DNA of 64,000 nt from Alnus glutinosa (taxonomy: Eukaryota; Streptophyta; Magnoliopsida; Fagales; Betulaceae), in NCBI RefSeq assembly GCF_958979055.1, contig NC_084894.1:27227616-27291615 (forward strand), read 5' to 3'. Made by a program: the position numbers and the translations under genes. Shown here piece after piece: positions 49,705 to 63,782 of the stretch (the first letter of the stretch is position 1; every line of letters starts with the position of its first letter). The notes under the pieces are model-generated. The model had not been told where the DNA came from, did no database searches, and saw only the letters and a list, made by a program, of their open reading frames with translations.

Positions 49705-52700
49705 ATGTCTGGCTCCACGCCCTCCCAGACCGCGGCCAACGCCCCCATCACTGCGAGAGAAACCCTAACTGTAAATCCCTACGCTTCCATGTTTGTGTCT
49801 GTGCGCTTGCGTTTCAATTTTACGTCGTCGTTTTGGTTTGGTTCGGTTCGGTTATATCTGATTTTGCTTTTCCTTGTGGTGGTCGCAGCTACCGAGCCTG
49901 GGGATCAACCCGCAGTTCATCACGTTCACGCACGTGACGATGGAGTCGGACAAGTACATCTGCGTGAGAGAAACGTCGCCGCAGAACAGCGTGGTCATCG
50001 TCGACATGACCATGCCCAATCAGCCCCTCCGCCGGCCTATCACTGCCGACTCGGCCCTCATGAACCCCAATTCCAGAATCCTCGCTCTCAAGGGTGTGCA
50101 TTTCGTTTTCCCATTCTGAATTCCAACTATCGGTTTCGAATTTCGCAGTTTCTCATCGTGTTTAGTCTACTGGTACTGCACATTATGTGCCCGTGCTAAA
50201 AATAGTAATGTTGAGATTTGCACAAATTATATCTTGTTAATTTTCGTTGTTTTATTGTTCAAATGTGCAACCGTACATTGTAATACTGTAGGGATGGTAA
50301 ATGGCACTTAGCAAAACCTGAATTTAGAAATTTAAGAATTCCATGGTGGAGTGACCATGGGGAAATCTCGAGGATCATAATTCTTATACAACTCGAAATT
50401 GTGTCTGGTTAACATGTAATTCTACTGAGCTTTTTTAGACTATGTAGATGGTCGGAAATTCATCAAAATATAGTGATGAATATGGGAGTCTATATCAAAT
50501 GTTTAAAATTCATTCCAATTAATGATTCAGATAAACAGCGCATATTCAATGAGACCCATGAGGTGTATTGATCTTAAATTTTATGTTTATCATTAATATA
50601 GTGGTTTTTTAAAAAGGAACTTAACCTGAGTTTTGTCATTGTGTGTATATCTCATATTTTGGGCATTTTGAAATAAGAATCATTTAACCAAACAGCTGTT
50701 AACCCATTGAAATTTTTTTTTTTTGCCAAGTGCCAACTAAAGATTGTGGTACATTGTTTCTGTGTTACCGATTGATGTTTGCGGGGTAGTGTTCTTTGTC
50801 TGGAAGGGGATTGGACATGGAATTGCAACAGTGTATATTCAGTATAGTTCCGTCTTTTTCTGTTTTACCACACAGTAGTACTGGATTCAGTATTATGAAA
50901 TAGTGACAAATTCTATAGAAAAAATAAGAAATTTAACAGAAATGATTTTTCTCTGCACCTTGATTCAATACTAAGGTTACTATCGGGCTAATGAATGGTA
51001 TTATTCGATGTAAAGCTCAAGTTGCGGGAACTACTCAGGATCACTTACAAATATTCAACATTGAACTAAAAGCAAAGGTCAAGTCGCATCAGATGCCAGA
51101 GCAGGTGATAAATTTGTCCCATTGAAGCATGTTCAAAGTGTGCGATGTCACTTTTGAACCTTTATTTTGTCAAGTTATGATTTTGACTGCACTAAACAGT
51201 GTTAACTCTTTGTACTCTCCTTTTTGGATAGGTCGTCTTTTGGAAATGGATCACCCCAAAGATGCTAGGTCTCGTCACACAGACCTCGGTATATCATTGG
51301 TCAATTGAAGGCAAGACATCTAACGTTTCCTGATTATTTGTATTCCTTTTTTTTGCTTTGTTTTAATGATTTGTCGTTTTGTTTTGGTCTCTCTCTCTCT
51401 GTGGTTATTGGTTCATGTAACATTCTTAATGCATCTCATATCTTAGGTGATTCTGAGCCTTTGAAGATGTTTGAGCGAGCAGCTAATTTGGCAAATAATC
51501 AAATAATCAACTATCGTTGTGATCCTACTGAAAAGTGGTTGGTCTTGGTTGGAATTGCTCCTGGTCCACCCGAGGTAAATGGTTCCATCCTTATCTGTAG
51601 TTTTTGGCCTCATGTTGGCAATGTTACTTGTGTTCTATGCTTTCTCTTACTTTTGTGTATCTTTCACCTATGGGTTTATTTAGATTAACATTCTTAGTGA
51701 TTGGGTGTCTTTTAGGCATGTCATAACGCTGCAGTCATTTGATGAATTATGCCATTTACCTGTAAATACTAGACAGCTGTAATGTTGTGGTGGATGCACA
51801 CATACGCTGTACTCATTTAAGTTACTGCTTAATTGCTTAAACATGGTCATACTACTGCAATTTTTCTCTTAGGATAGATAAAACATTCTATTTCCGATTA
51901 TTGTGGCACAACCTTTGTCTGCAGGGCTTTTGAATCACTGAAATTGCCTCTGCCTATTATTTGAGCAGAAGATGTAAGAAACTTACCAGTTCAGGCAATA
52001 TCTTCGACACTGATATATTTGTGTTTCCAAAATTTTTGTTAAAGAGGCCACAACTGGTCAAAGGAAATATGCAGCTTTTCTCTGTGGATCAGCAACGTAG
52101 TCAAGCGCTAGAAGCACATGCTGCGTCATTTGCCACATTTAAAGTATGACTCTCCTTCCAAGGTTGTTTTGTTTCAATATGGTTTATTATTAATACGCAG
52201 TTATATTGTAATGGTGCTGAATATTATTTTTCATGTTATATACAGGTTCCAGGGAATGAAAATCCTTCAATTCTAATTTGTTTTGCCTCAAAGACCTTGA
52301 ATGCTGGACAAGTTGCATCGAAGATGCATGTTATTGAACTTGGTGCCCAGCCAGGTCTAATCTATTCTCCATTAACATCTGCCTTAAGATAAATGTGCAT
52401 GCATGCCGATAGGTTTATTAGTACTACTACGGGCTCGTCATATGCATGCTTTTAATGCCATATGATACTATGAGCAATCAATTTTATTGCTGTTTTAAGT
52501 TAGATGCTACTGTTGCACTGTCTTCTGGTCTCTGTAATGTCTTCCTGTACTGATTATGGATTTTGTTGTCAGGCAAACCATCATTTTCCAAGAAACAGGC
52601 AGATCTATTCTTTCCCCCAGATTTTCCTGATGACTTTCCTGTTTCAATGCAGGTCAGAATATTCTCTTACTGATTTGCTTTGTTCCAGATAAATTCACTA

Positions 52701-55700
52701 TAAATTAAGCTGCTATTCTTTTTGTGGCAGATATCGCAAAAATATGGTTTAATATATGTGATCACGAAGCTTGGACTTCTTTTTGTGTATGACCTAGAGA
52801 CTGCTACTGCAGTATATAGAAATCGAATCAGTCCAGATCCTATATTTTTGACAGCAGAAGCTTCATCAGTTGGGGGCTTTTATGCCATCAATAGACGTGG
52901 ACAGGTGTTACTTGCCACTGTAAATGAAGACACAATTGTAAAATTTGTTAGTGGATCGGTATGTTTATAAAGTTTTCCCTATTTTGGCTGTCAGAGCAAA
53001 CAAATTATTGGTATAGTAAATTATTGTTAATGTGATTCTGCAGTTGAACAATTTGGAACTTGCTGTTAATCTCGCCAAAAGAGCAAACCTTCCTGGTGCA
53101 GATGAGCTGGTAACTTGACATTGATTTTGATATTATTTATCACAATTGTCTTGTTTTTGAGCTGTGATTGGTGAAATGTAGTGATCTCTGATGTATGCTT
53201 AATGCTTTAGCTGATTTCTGTTTTATTCATTATGATTAGGTTGTCCAGCGGTTTCAAGAGTTGTTTGCTCAGACTAAGTATAAGGAGGCTGCAGAGCTTG
53301 CTGCAGAATCTCCTCGGGGAATACTTCGTACCCCTGATACTGTTGCCAAATTTCAGGTATATATATAGATATATATCCCAGTTTGGCATTTTTTTGGTTA
53401 GTTTTTGCGTGCCTCACTCCTGATAAATTCTTCTGATTTCTATTTGGTTCTTTATGTGATCCTGAGAATGGGATGCATCATCTATAAGACATGCATGTGA
53501 TCTTTGCGGTGAGATTCTAATATTATTGTGTTGTTCTTTTGTTGTAGAGTGTTCCTGTGCAAGCAGGGCAAACACCACCACTATTGCAGTACTTTGGAAC
53601 ACTGTTGACGAGAGGAAAACTCAATGGTTTTGAGTCTTTGGAATTATCACGCCTTGTTGTAAACCAGAACAAAAAGAATCTTTTGGAGAATTGGTTGGCA
53701 GAGGACAAGCTGGAATGTAGTGAGGAGCTTGGAGATCTTGTGAAGGTCTGTATGAAAGTTTTTTATTGAACTCTTTTCAGTAACACCTTGAAGTTTTTGA
53801 GGATTATTCGAGTGCAAAGCTTGAATGTTAGCTCATTGGGCTGGGTGAGCGAGGGTTATACTTTTTAGGGGAAAATACCAACTTTGTTAAAATCAAACTG
53901 CATTATCCTTTTGACTTGTAATTGACAATTGTCTCCTTCAATCGTTTTATGTTTGTCTTTTTATATAGTTGGGTGTTTATGGTGCTTTTGTTTTACTCAC
54001 CTATTTTCTTTTTTTCCATCTTTCTAATATTTCGAAATGTTTTATTTTGCAGACAGTTGATGGTGACCTTGCGCTGAAAATATATATCAAAGCTAGGGCA
54101 ACTCCAAAAGTTGTTGCAGCATTTGCTGAGAGGAGGGAGTTTGACAAGATTTTGATATACTCAAAGCAGGTTATTTAATAAGATTTTCTTACTAGTACCG
54201 GCATCTCTAAATATACGGAGTCAAGTTCAACCATTTCAACCAGTAGTCCTTAGTTGTGAATCACTACTAACATTTTATTTTTGATGAGTAAATCCCTACT
54301 CACATTATATGACCTTTGTCATGTCATTGCAATATAATATGTAATATGTACTTCTTGATGCTCACCATACAGATGATTTTCTTTACCAATGCAGGTTGGG
54401 TACACACCTGATTATTTGTTCCTTCTGCAAACGATTTTGCGGTCAGATCCCCAGGTGTGTGGATTGTTTTGTAATAGAGTTTTTGGGCATTTTTTTTTCC
54501 TTAGTAGGATATTATAACTAAGTTGGGTGCAACATTTTAAGGTTCATATATCAGATTCAATTATTAAATTGTATTCAGCAGTATCTTTTGCTTTGTCATG
54601 GGTTTCTTCTTTTCTAGCACATAGCAAGTCTCTTTTCAAATGTTGAACGTGTCATAGTGCCGTACCAGACTGAGTTGCGAAATATTAACTGCGTTTCTGA
54701 TATAGGAATATTTTGTACTTTCTTGATTGCAGGGGGCTGTTAATTTTGCACTGATGATGTCTCAAATGGAGGGAGGCTGCCCAGTTGACTACAACACAAT
54801 AACAGATCTGTTTCTTCAGGTTCAATTGGAATTTTCCTTATATATGGTTCAAATAGTTTCAGATTCAACATAGACTTCATTTTCTTCGTAAGCTAATAAA
54901 ATGTATTTTGGATATGAAGTTAGAGTTAGAAACATATTTTCTCCTTTTCTTTTAATCTTAGTTTAGCATATTCAGATTTTCTGCCAGGAGAAAATTATTG
55001 TATTCTCATTATTGATTTAAGCTAAACACTTGCATACTTCAGACTTTGTTTTATTAAGAATTTTCTGTTGTCCAGAGGAACTTAATCCGTGAGGCAACAG
55101 CTTTTCTGCTGGATGTGCTGAAGCCGAATCTACCTGAGCATGGCTTCCTTCAAACAAAGGTCCAGTTTTTTTTTTTTTTTTTTTTTTTTTCTTGTAATTT
55201 GTTTTCTAATATTTTAATCTGATATTTTATAACTTTGTTTCCATGTTTTTACTTATATCCGTTTCATCTTTTATTTTGTTCAGGTTTTGGAAATTAACCT
55301 TGTGACATTTCCAAATGTTGCGGATGCTATATTAGCCAATGGTATGTTCAGCCATTACGACCGCCCACGTATTGCACAGCTTTGTGAAAAAGCTGGTTTA
55401 TATTTGCGGGCCCTTCAGGTATGGTGGCCTCTTGAACTTTGATGGCAAAATTTTTTACAAGGATAATTAGTTTTCTCCTGATCTAAATTATCTTTTGATT
55501 CTGCAGCACTATACAGAGTTGCCTGATATTAAACGTGTCATTGTGAATACACATGCAATTGAACCACAGGTTTGGTACTCAAATTCTTATACAAAACTTG
55601 GCCAAATGTGAATCTGGTAAAATTTCTAATCATTTGGTGCTTTCCAGTCTCTTGTTGAGTTCTTTGGAACCCTTTCCAAAGAATGGGCTCTTGAGTGCAT

Positions 55701-58700
55701 GAAAGATCTTCTAGTGGTCAATCTTAGAGGCAATCTTCAGCTAATTGTGCAGGTGAAGTAGTGATTCTTTAAGCTGGTGTTGCTATTACTGCTGTTTTTA
55801 AATGTGCGGCTTACTAGAATATTTTTTATGCAGGCTGCCAAAGAATACTCTGAGCATTTAGGTGTTGACGCCTGCATAAAACTATTTGAGCAGTTCAAGT
55901 CCTATGAAGGGTTATACTTTTTCTTAGGGTCATATTTGAGCTCCAGGTACCCTTCTCTTTATTGTGAAAGAAAAGGAAAAGCCAACATTAGTTGACTATA
56001 TGCGTTTGGTGGGCAATTTATCATTACTTTCTATTTCTTTTTGTATAGTGAGGATCCTGATATCCACTTCAAGTACATTGAAGCTGCTGCTAAAACCGGC
56101 CAAATTAAGGAGGTAGAACGTGTGACGCGGGAATCTAACTTTTATGACCCTGAGAAGACAAAGAACTTTCTGATGGAAGCGAAGCTTCCAGATGCACGTC
56201 CTCTGATTAATGTCTGTGATCGTTTTGGTTTTGTTCCGGATCTCACCCATTACCTATACACTAGTAACATGCTTCGCTATATTGAAGGTTACGTTCAAAA
56301 GGTAAATATTTAACATGGATTTCTTTACTTGTATATTCCAAGTGATTTTATTTTGGGTTATTTCTTATGAAGCTGAGTAATATAAAATGGATATTAAGCA
56401 TTATGATTCTTGGCTTGCTTAATAGGTCAATCCAGGAAATGCTCCTCTAGTTGTAGGGCAGCTGTTAGATGATGAGTGCCCCGAAGATTTCATCAAAGGT
56501 CTTATTCTTTCAGTTCGTTCTCTTCTTCCTGTTGAGCCCCTGGTGGAAGAATGTGAGAAAAGGTGTGTTGTTTTCTAACTATGCGCTGTTTTCATTATTA
56601 TTTTGATTTTATTAATTGTTGCTTGTCTTTTTTGTCAGGAATCGTCTCCGCTTGTTAACTCAGTTCTTAGAGCATCTTGTGAGTGAGGGAAGCCAAGATG
56701 TACATGTTCACAATGCTCTGGGTAAAATCATCATAGACAGCAACAATAATCCTGAGCATTTTCTCACAACCAACCCATACTACGATTCTCGTGTCGTGGG
56801 AAAATATTGTGAGAAAAGAGATCCCACTCTTGCTGTTGTTGCTTACCGCAGAGGGCAATGCGATGATGAACTTATAAATGTCACAAATAAAAACTCCTTA
56901 TTCAAACTGCAGGCTAGGTTTGTATGTTGTTGCTTACTTTAGATGTGAATCTATTTCCTAACTATTCTGTTTGGCAAACTGATTTTATTTATCTTTGTTT
57001 CTCTATTAGATATGTGGTTGAAAGGATGGACGGCGACCTCTGGGAGAACGTTCTTAATCCTGAAAATGAGTATAGAAGGCAGCTAATTGATCAAGTTGTG
57101 TCTACTGCTTTGCCTGAAAGCAAAAGTCCGGAGCAAGTGTCAGCAGCTGTTAAAGCTTTTATGACGGCGGATCTTCCACATGAACTAATTGAGCTTCTTG
57201 AGAAGATTGTGCTCCAAAATTCGGCATTTAGTGGCAACTTTAATCTGCAGAATCTGCTTATCCTTACTGCCATCAAGGCTGACCCGTCAAGAGTTATGGA
57301 TTATATTAATAGGTTAGACAATTTTGATGGTCCTGCTGTCGGGGAGGTGGCCGTGGAAGCTCAATTATATGAAGAAGCATTTGCCATCTTTAAAAAGTTC
57401 AATTTGAATGTTCAGGCAGTGAATGTGCTGTTGGATAACATTCGTAGCATTGAACGAGCTGTGGAGTTTGCATTCCGGGTTGAAGAAGATGCTGTTTGGA
57501 GCCAAGTGGCCAAGGCTCAACTGCGAGAGGGGCTAGTGAGTGATGCTATTGAGTCATTTATCCGTGCAGATGATACCACCCAATTTTTAGATGTCATACG
57601 GGCTGCTGAGGATGCAAATGTGTACCATGACTTGGTGAAGTACCTTCTAATGGTTAGGCAGAAGACTAAAGAGCCCAAGGTGGACAGTGAACTTATTTAT
57701 GCATATGCTAAGATTGATCGGCTCAGCGACATTGAAGAGTTCATTCTCATGCCAAATGTTGCTAATCTCCAAAATGTTGGAGATCGCTTATATGATGAAG
57801 CCCTATATGAGGCGGCAAAGATCATATATGCATTTATTTCTAACTGGGCTAAACTGGCAGTTACTCTGGTGAAGCTAAAACAGTTTCAAGGTGCTGTTGA
57901 TGCAGCTCGGAAAGCCAACAGCTCGAAAACATGGAAGGAAGTCTGCTTTGCCTGTGTTGATGCTGAGGAATTCCGCTTGGCTCAGATATGTGGTCTAAAC
58001 ATCATCATACAGGTGCCTTTCATGTTTATAGTGCATTTAATTTTTATACCATCTCGCTTATGAAAGTTAATATTGTGGTTTCATATATGAGTATTTGACC
58101 ATTATGGTGCCAATTTCTAAATTACTTAAGGTACTTACAAAATAGAGGGAAATCTGTAGTGAATTTCCATGTTCTATGTTTTCACATGTTGCAAGTTTCA
58201 CAACTGTCCCTTCTCTTTTTTCCCTCTTGGTTTTATTTGCTTCACTGGGTTTGAAAATTGTTTACTTGCCACAACTGTGATTGAATACTGGTGCTTGGGT
58301 CCTTGTGGACCTAACTTTCCCGTCCCCCTGGGCTGGCAGCTATACTTTTGGTCATTTTTGTATAACATAATTAGTTGCTTGCTTATTTAGAACCCTATTG
58401 TTGTTTGACTACTCCTTAATTCTGTATGTTTCTTTATGAAGGTGGATGATTTGGAAGAGGTCAGTGAGTATTATCAGAACAGGGGATGCTTTAACGAGCT
58501 CATTTCTCTCATGGAGAGTGGACTGGGATTGGAACGTGCTCATATGGGCATCTTTACTGAGTTGGGAGTTCTATATGCAAGATATCGTCCTGAGAAGCTT
58601 ATGGAGCACATTAAATTGTTCTCAACCCGTCTGAACATTCCAAAGCTCATACGAGCTTGTGATGAACAACAGCATTGGATGGAATTAACTTACTTATACA

Positions 58701-59520
58701 TCCAATATGATGAGTTTGACAATGCTGCAACTACAATAATGAACCACTCCCCGGAAGCATGGGACCACATGCAATTCAAGGATGTGATAGTCAAAGTTGC
58801 AAGTGTTGAGCTCTACTATAGGGCTGTGCATTTCTACTTGCAGGAACATCCGGATCTTATCAATGATCTTCTTAATGTGCTTGCCCTTCGTGTAGACCAT
58901 ACCCGTGTGGTGGATATAATGCGAAAGGTATGAATGTTACTTATGATATTATCAGTATATGCTGTCTTGCTGCTGTTTTCCCCCCACTCCCTTAGTTGAG
59001 AAGAAGATGATTGAATTTGTTGGAAAAAGTTCCATCTGTAATATTTTTTTTTTTTTGTTTGCTATCTTTTGGGTGTCAGGCTGGTCACCTCCGTCTTGTG
59101 AAGCCATACATGGTTGCAGTTCAGAGCAACGATGTTTCTGCTGTAAACGAAGCTTTGAATGAGATTTACATAGAGGAGGAGGACTATGACAGACTTCGCG
59201 AATCAATTGATCTGCATGATAACTTTGATCACATAGGCCTTGCACAGAAGGTGAGGTTAAAATCTTTTTGTTATTTGGAAGTTTTTGATGGGACTCTACT
59301 AGAGTTGGCAATTCGGGTTCACGGGTCGGGTTCGGGTCAACCCGACTGGCCCGATTATATAAACGTGTCAACCCCGAACCCGACCCGATTATTAATCGGG
59401 TTGTGACACGTGACCCGAACACGACCCGACAAACCCGACTAAAAAATTGTGTCACCCGTTTACCCGACACGACCCGACCCGACACGGCATCAATTTCACT
59501 GTTTTCACATGTTTCAACCT

Positions 59521-59575
<55 letters not shown>

Positions 59576-61373
59576 TTCAATTTTTTTTTTTTTAATCGGG
59601 TTATAATCGTGTTGGCGGGTCAACCCGGGTAATCGGGTTATAATCGTGTTGGCGGGTAATCGTGTTATCGGGTCAACCCGTACAATCGGGTCATAATCGG
59701 GTTGGCGCGGGTTGACCCGCCAAACACGATTATAATCGGGTCATAATCGGGTCAACCCGATTATGACCCGAACCCGATTATAACAAACCCAAACCCGGTT
59801 TTTTCGTGTCGTGTTCGTGTCGAGTTCGCGGGTCGTGTCAAAAATTGCCAACCCTAGACTCTACTTATCAAAAAAGAAGTTTTTGATGGGACTCATACTA
59901 ACCTTGTCAACAATGCAAATCTTCAGATTGAGAAACATGAGCTTCTTGAGATGAGGCGTGTTGCTGCTTATATTTATAAGAAAGCAGGCAGATGGAAGCA
60001 GTCCATTGCATTGTCAAAGAAAGATAATCTTTACAAGGATGCCATGGAGACATGTTCACAGTCTGGCGACCGTGAACTTTCAGAGGAGTTGCTTGTCTAC
60101 TTCATTGAGCAGGTTCGTGTTCTTCTTCTTCTTTATTATTATCGTTATTATTTTATTATAATTCATTGGTCTAGAATAAATCGAGTCAAGGACATATGTA
60201 CATAATTATCTGAGTCATACATGTTCTTCCCTTCCTACACCTATCTTGTTTTTGATAAGTAAAAGAACTAAAATGAAATCATCATCACCCTTCCTACACC
60301 TATCTTCTTCTTCTTCTTCTATTTTTTATTTTTTTTATTTTGATATTTTTGGATTAAAGTTTCTCAATACTTTGATATTTTTAGATTTTGTGCTGGTGTA
60401 GTTATTTTTGTATAGCTCCTCATACTTCTTTGCTTTTGTTGTCATTTTGATTTTGTTTTGTTTTCTTTTTTGTTTAAATCATAACCTCAATTTCAGGTGG
60501 GGCTGGGAGCTCTTCTCCCATTTCCTTTCTGATATATTATCCTAAATGTGGTTACTTCAAGTTTGTTTCCCTGAAAATTGCTTCATGTTCTTGTCTAATT
60601 GTGCATGATGTGTATTCAGGGAAAGAAAGAGTGTTTTGCATCGTGCCTCTTTGTTTGTTATGACTTAATCCGGCCAGATGTTGTACTTGAGCTAGCATGG
60701 ATGAACAATATCATTGATTTTGCCTTCCCGTACCTCTTACAGGTGACCTTTTTATTTCTGTCATTACTCTTCTTCCTCTAGTACTTGTCTTTAATACTTG
60801 TTTGCTTCTCTTTTTTTTTTAACATCTACCTTCTTTTTTTTTTAATGATTTTTTTTTAAGTTTTCGCGAGAGTACACAAGCAAGGTAGATGAACTTGTCA
60901 AGGACAAACTTGAGGCTCAAAAAGAGGTGAAAGCTAAAGCGAGGGAGGAGCAGGACGTGGTTGCTCAGCAGGTATAGCTATTCACCAACATTTATTTGTG
61001 TCATTAAGGAGGCCTTTTCTCCACATGGAAATTTGTGCTTCTGGGGGATATTTTGGTCCTGCAACCTCTTAGCCAAGAATTCATCCTGATCAGAAGTTCT
61101 TTATAGTTTTGGTCGCATTCTTGGATGCCCATTTATTGTACATAAAAAGCTGGTTTCTTTACCACTAAAGTAACAATAAAAGTAATAAAAAGATTCATTT
61201 TTTTTTTTTAATGTTTTCATTATCTGCAGAATATGTATGCCCAGTTGCTGCCTCTTGCTTTGCCTGCACCACCAATGCCAGGACCAAGTGGCGGTTTTGC
61301 TCCACCACCAATGGGCGGGATGGGGATGCCTCCGATGCCAGCTTTCGGCATGCCATCCATGGCTCCCTATTGA
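49705..61373 (+). CDS. CHC: clathrin heavy chain, complete
   Basis: The 1706-aa heavy chain forming the triskelion coat for endocytosis and trans-Golgi vesicles. Thirty exons: 49705-49770, 49889-50093, 51016-51104, 51232-51310, 51447-51574, 52045-52143, 52246-52354, 52573-52652, 52731-52958, 53044-53109, 53240-53356, 53548-53745, 54053-54169, 54395-54454, 54733-54819, 55076-55159, 55284-55418, 55507-55569, 55648-55752, 55834-55946, 56049-56301, 56426-56562, 56639-56917, 57010-58012, 58442-58927, 59080-59250, 59927-60112, 60620-60742, 60861-60971, 61230-61373. Phases agree throughout. The N-terminal beta-propeller (about 1-360) is followed by the alpha-helical repeats and a Met/Pro/Gly-rich tail. 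The N-terminus [12 protein letters not shown] is longer than the usual MAAAN. Intron 4 is GC-AG and intron 26 holds a MITE. No break seen. Confidence 0.97.
59300..59856. mobile_element. hAT-type MITE in clathrin heavy chain intron 26
   Basis: A 557-bp element flanked by GACTCTAC at 59292-59299 and 59857-59864. Ends are TAGAGTTGGCAATT and, reverse-complemented, TAGGGTTGGCAATT (13 of 14). The interior is dense in GGGTTCGGGTC/GACCCGAACCC repeats in both orientations, able to fold extensively, with a T-run of about 47 bases at 59525-59572. Confidence 0.88.
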
Positions 61374-63475
61374 TCTCTGGGTTGTTGAATATACATAGAG
61401 AACTTCTGTATGGTGTAGCTAGTCCGGCATTTCCTGTTTACTGTCTACAATTCTAATGATCAGTGGAAATTGAAGCGGCGGTGCCAAATATTTGTTGGAT
61501 TGCATCACCAAGGCTTTATTTCCTTGGCAGTCGAGGCAGAGTTGGACTGAACTTCTGTTTAACGTGTATAGGTTTCTTTGTTTAGATCAATCACTAAAAC
61601 GGTGACGTCTTAGTTTCAAGACACATATTGGTTTCCCGACGAGGGTCTAGGAAAATTTTGTACACACCATATTTCCTTGTATTTTACAGCTTTCATCGCT
61701 AAATTTTATGATTGATTCTCGCTCACGTTCTTTTGTTTTTTAAAGCTTTTTGTGAAGTCCATATCAAAAGATTATGGAACCTACATCCTGCCAAGGGTGA
61801 ATAGGATCCTTGAAATGGCCGACTTATCTTGTGGTCCGGATCAAATTTCACAGTTTATATAGTTTATATTGCCTACATTGTCGTGCCGTTTACAATTTTT
61901 GAATGATCTGATACCATGTATACCATTATATATTGTAAAATTTAATTTGGACAATGAAATAGAGATGATCCTATTATCGTATATAGTGGGTTACTAGGGC
62001 GCTGTCACATTCGTTTGTAGAGGATTATAGTAAAAAATGTGGTACTTTAAAGAAATTAAAAAATTAAAAAAAAAATCACTTACTCTCTTAAATTACCTTG
62101 CGTTTTCAATTTTTCACTCAACTCTAAAACTTTGTGATATGAGATTCAAATCTTTTAGCCCACTTCTGTTCTCATCGGCATTGATTTAGCTTGTGTTGTA
62201 CGAGTCTAGCACATGCCATACGTACCATGAGACTCGCCAATCAGTGTTCTTATGACATACAATTGACTTTGATGCTTAATTGGAAAAAAAGAAATTAAAT
62301 GTTGTAAAGATAAAATGGGAATTTCATTGGATTATTGATGAAAAAACAAAAAGAAGATTAACAACTTTTAGAGGTTTTTAGGGTTCTTTAAATCTTAATC
62401 ATCATTTGTAATTTAAATGCTTCAAGCTTTACGATCTCGAAAATTTATTATTTGAGAAAACTTTACTTATAACCTAATTTTTTCATCAATTTTGAAAAAA
62501 ATGTACCCAAACTTTAAAAAGTGTTAATTTAGGGTATCTAACTTTCAATTTTTTTTTATTTTTTTTTTTAATTTCAACCCTCCGTTAGAATTTTTCATTA
62601 ATTCTTGTCAAAATTTCCAAAATAATCCTCTTTATTTTTAGGAAAAAATTGTTAAGATTTAAATGTTGGTCAGAATTTAACGGAATTATTAAAATACTCA
62701 TACCTGAATCTTTAAAAAATTTATAATTTTTTTTAAAAAAAATAAACACAATGATATTTTGATAATTTTGATAGGATTTAATAGAAAATTTGAATGGAGG
62801 GTTGAAATTGAAAAAAAAATTAATAGATGAATACTCTAAATTGACACTTTTTAAATTTAGACACATTTTTTCAAAAATAATAAAAAATCAGAGATTATAA
62901 GTAAATTTTATTATTATTATTTTTCTCAATATTTAAAGAATGTTGTTAAAAATATTTCAAATTTTAATTTTAATTTTTTTTACAAATTATTATTATAATT
63001 AACGCTGACAGGTCCACCCGATCAAATTTATAAATAAGTTAATAGCGACAAGCACAACCAGTATGTTGGACACACACGTGGGTGACGTGGGTCCACGGTC
63101 CAAGATCCTCCGTTATGCCACCACTATCCAACACCATTACACTTGGCACCCACACATCCGCCCTATCAGCTCCACCTTCATACTACTGATTTGCCAACAA
63201 AACCACAAGCCCTAATTGTACTCCACAGTCCAAACTCCAACACCACCTCTGTCTCACAAAATCCTTTAACATAATTAACCAAAAAAAAAAAAAAACAAAC
63301 AAACAAAGCCCTAACATTTCCCAGCCCATTAAACCCAACCTCAAAACCCTAGCTTTAAATTCCGGTAATTTCAGTTACTGGCTTTGGATTTTCATTTTTT
63401 TTAATATTTTTCCTACACAATTCGTAGTCCTTGATTTTGTTTTTGCTTTTGTTGTTTTATTTTATTTTAGTAGTC
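61374..63475. other. spacer between clathrin heavy chain and EBP1-like gene
   Basis: The first ~350 bases are the clathrin 3' UTR. The rest is AT-rich with long T and A runs and no coding frame. The last ~400 bases are the EBP1-like promoter and leader. Confidence 0.6.
63075..63351 (+). promoter_or_regulatory. promoter of the EBP1-like gene: ACGTG pair and telo-box
   Basis: CACGTG (63075-63080) and GACGTGG (63084-63090) lie side by side. The telo-box AAACCCTA (63344-63351) lies 125 bases before the ATG, with AGCCCATT just upstream. Telo-boxes mark plant genes for ribosome production and growth, which suits EBP1. Confidence 0.5.
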
Positions 63476-63612
63476 ATGTCGGACGAGGAGAGAGAAGAGA
63501 AAGAGTTGGATCTCACAACGCCTGAGGTTGTCACCAAGTACAAGAGTGTTGCCGAAATTGTCAACAGTGATTATCTTATCTCTCTATCTGTGTCTCTTTG
63601 CTTCTTCTTCTT

Positions 63613-63645
<33 letters not shown>

Positions 63646-63782
63646 GGATAAATAAAGTGGGTTTTAATTGATTTTTGAAGAACGTGTTGTTTTCCAGGGG
63701 CTTTGCAGTTAGTGATATCGGAATGCAAACCCAAAGCGAAGATTGTGGATATATGCGAGAAAGGCGATGCCTTTATCAGAGA
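63476..63782 (+). CDS. EBP1: EBP1 / proliferation-associated protein 2G4-like, 5' part only
   Basis: Two exons are seen, 63476-63566 and 63698-63782, before the window ends inside intron 2. They encode MSDEEREEKELDLTTPEVV through VNRALQLVISECKPKAKIV to EKGDAFIRE, matching plant EBP1. This family has a methionine-aminopeptidase fold without activity, binds RNA and ribosomes, and promotes organ growth. The ATG is set by the conserved acidic MSDEE start. Intron 1 (donor A|GTGATT) contains a long T-run. The remaining exons lie beyond 64000. Confidence 0.9.

Noticed and set aside
58952-59623. A 223-aa minus-strand open frame
   Set aside because: It is the antisense of clathrin exon 26 joined to MITE repeats and the T-run (poly-Lys in translation).
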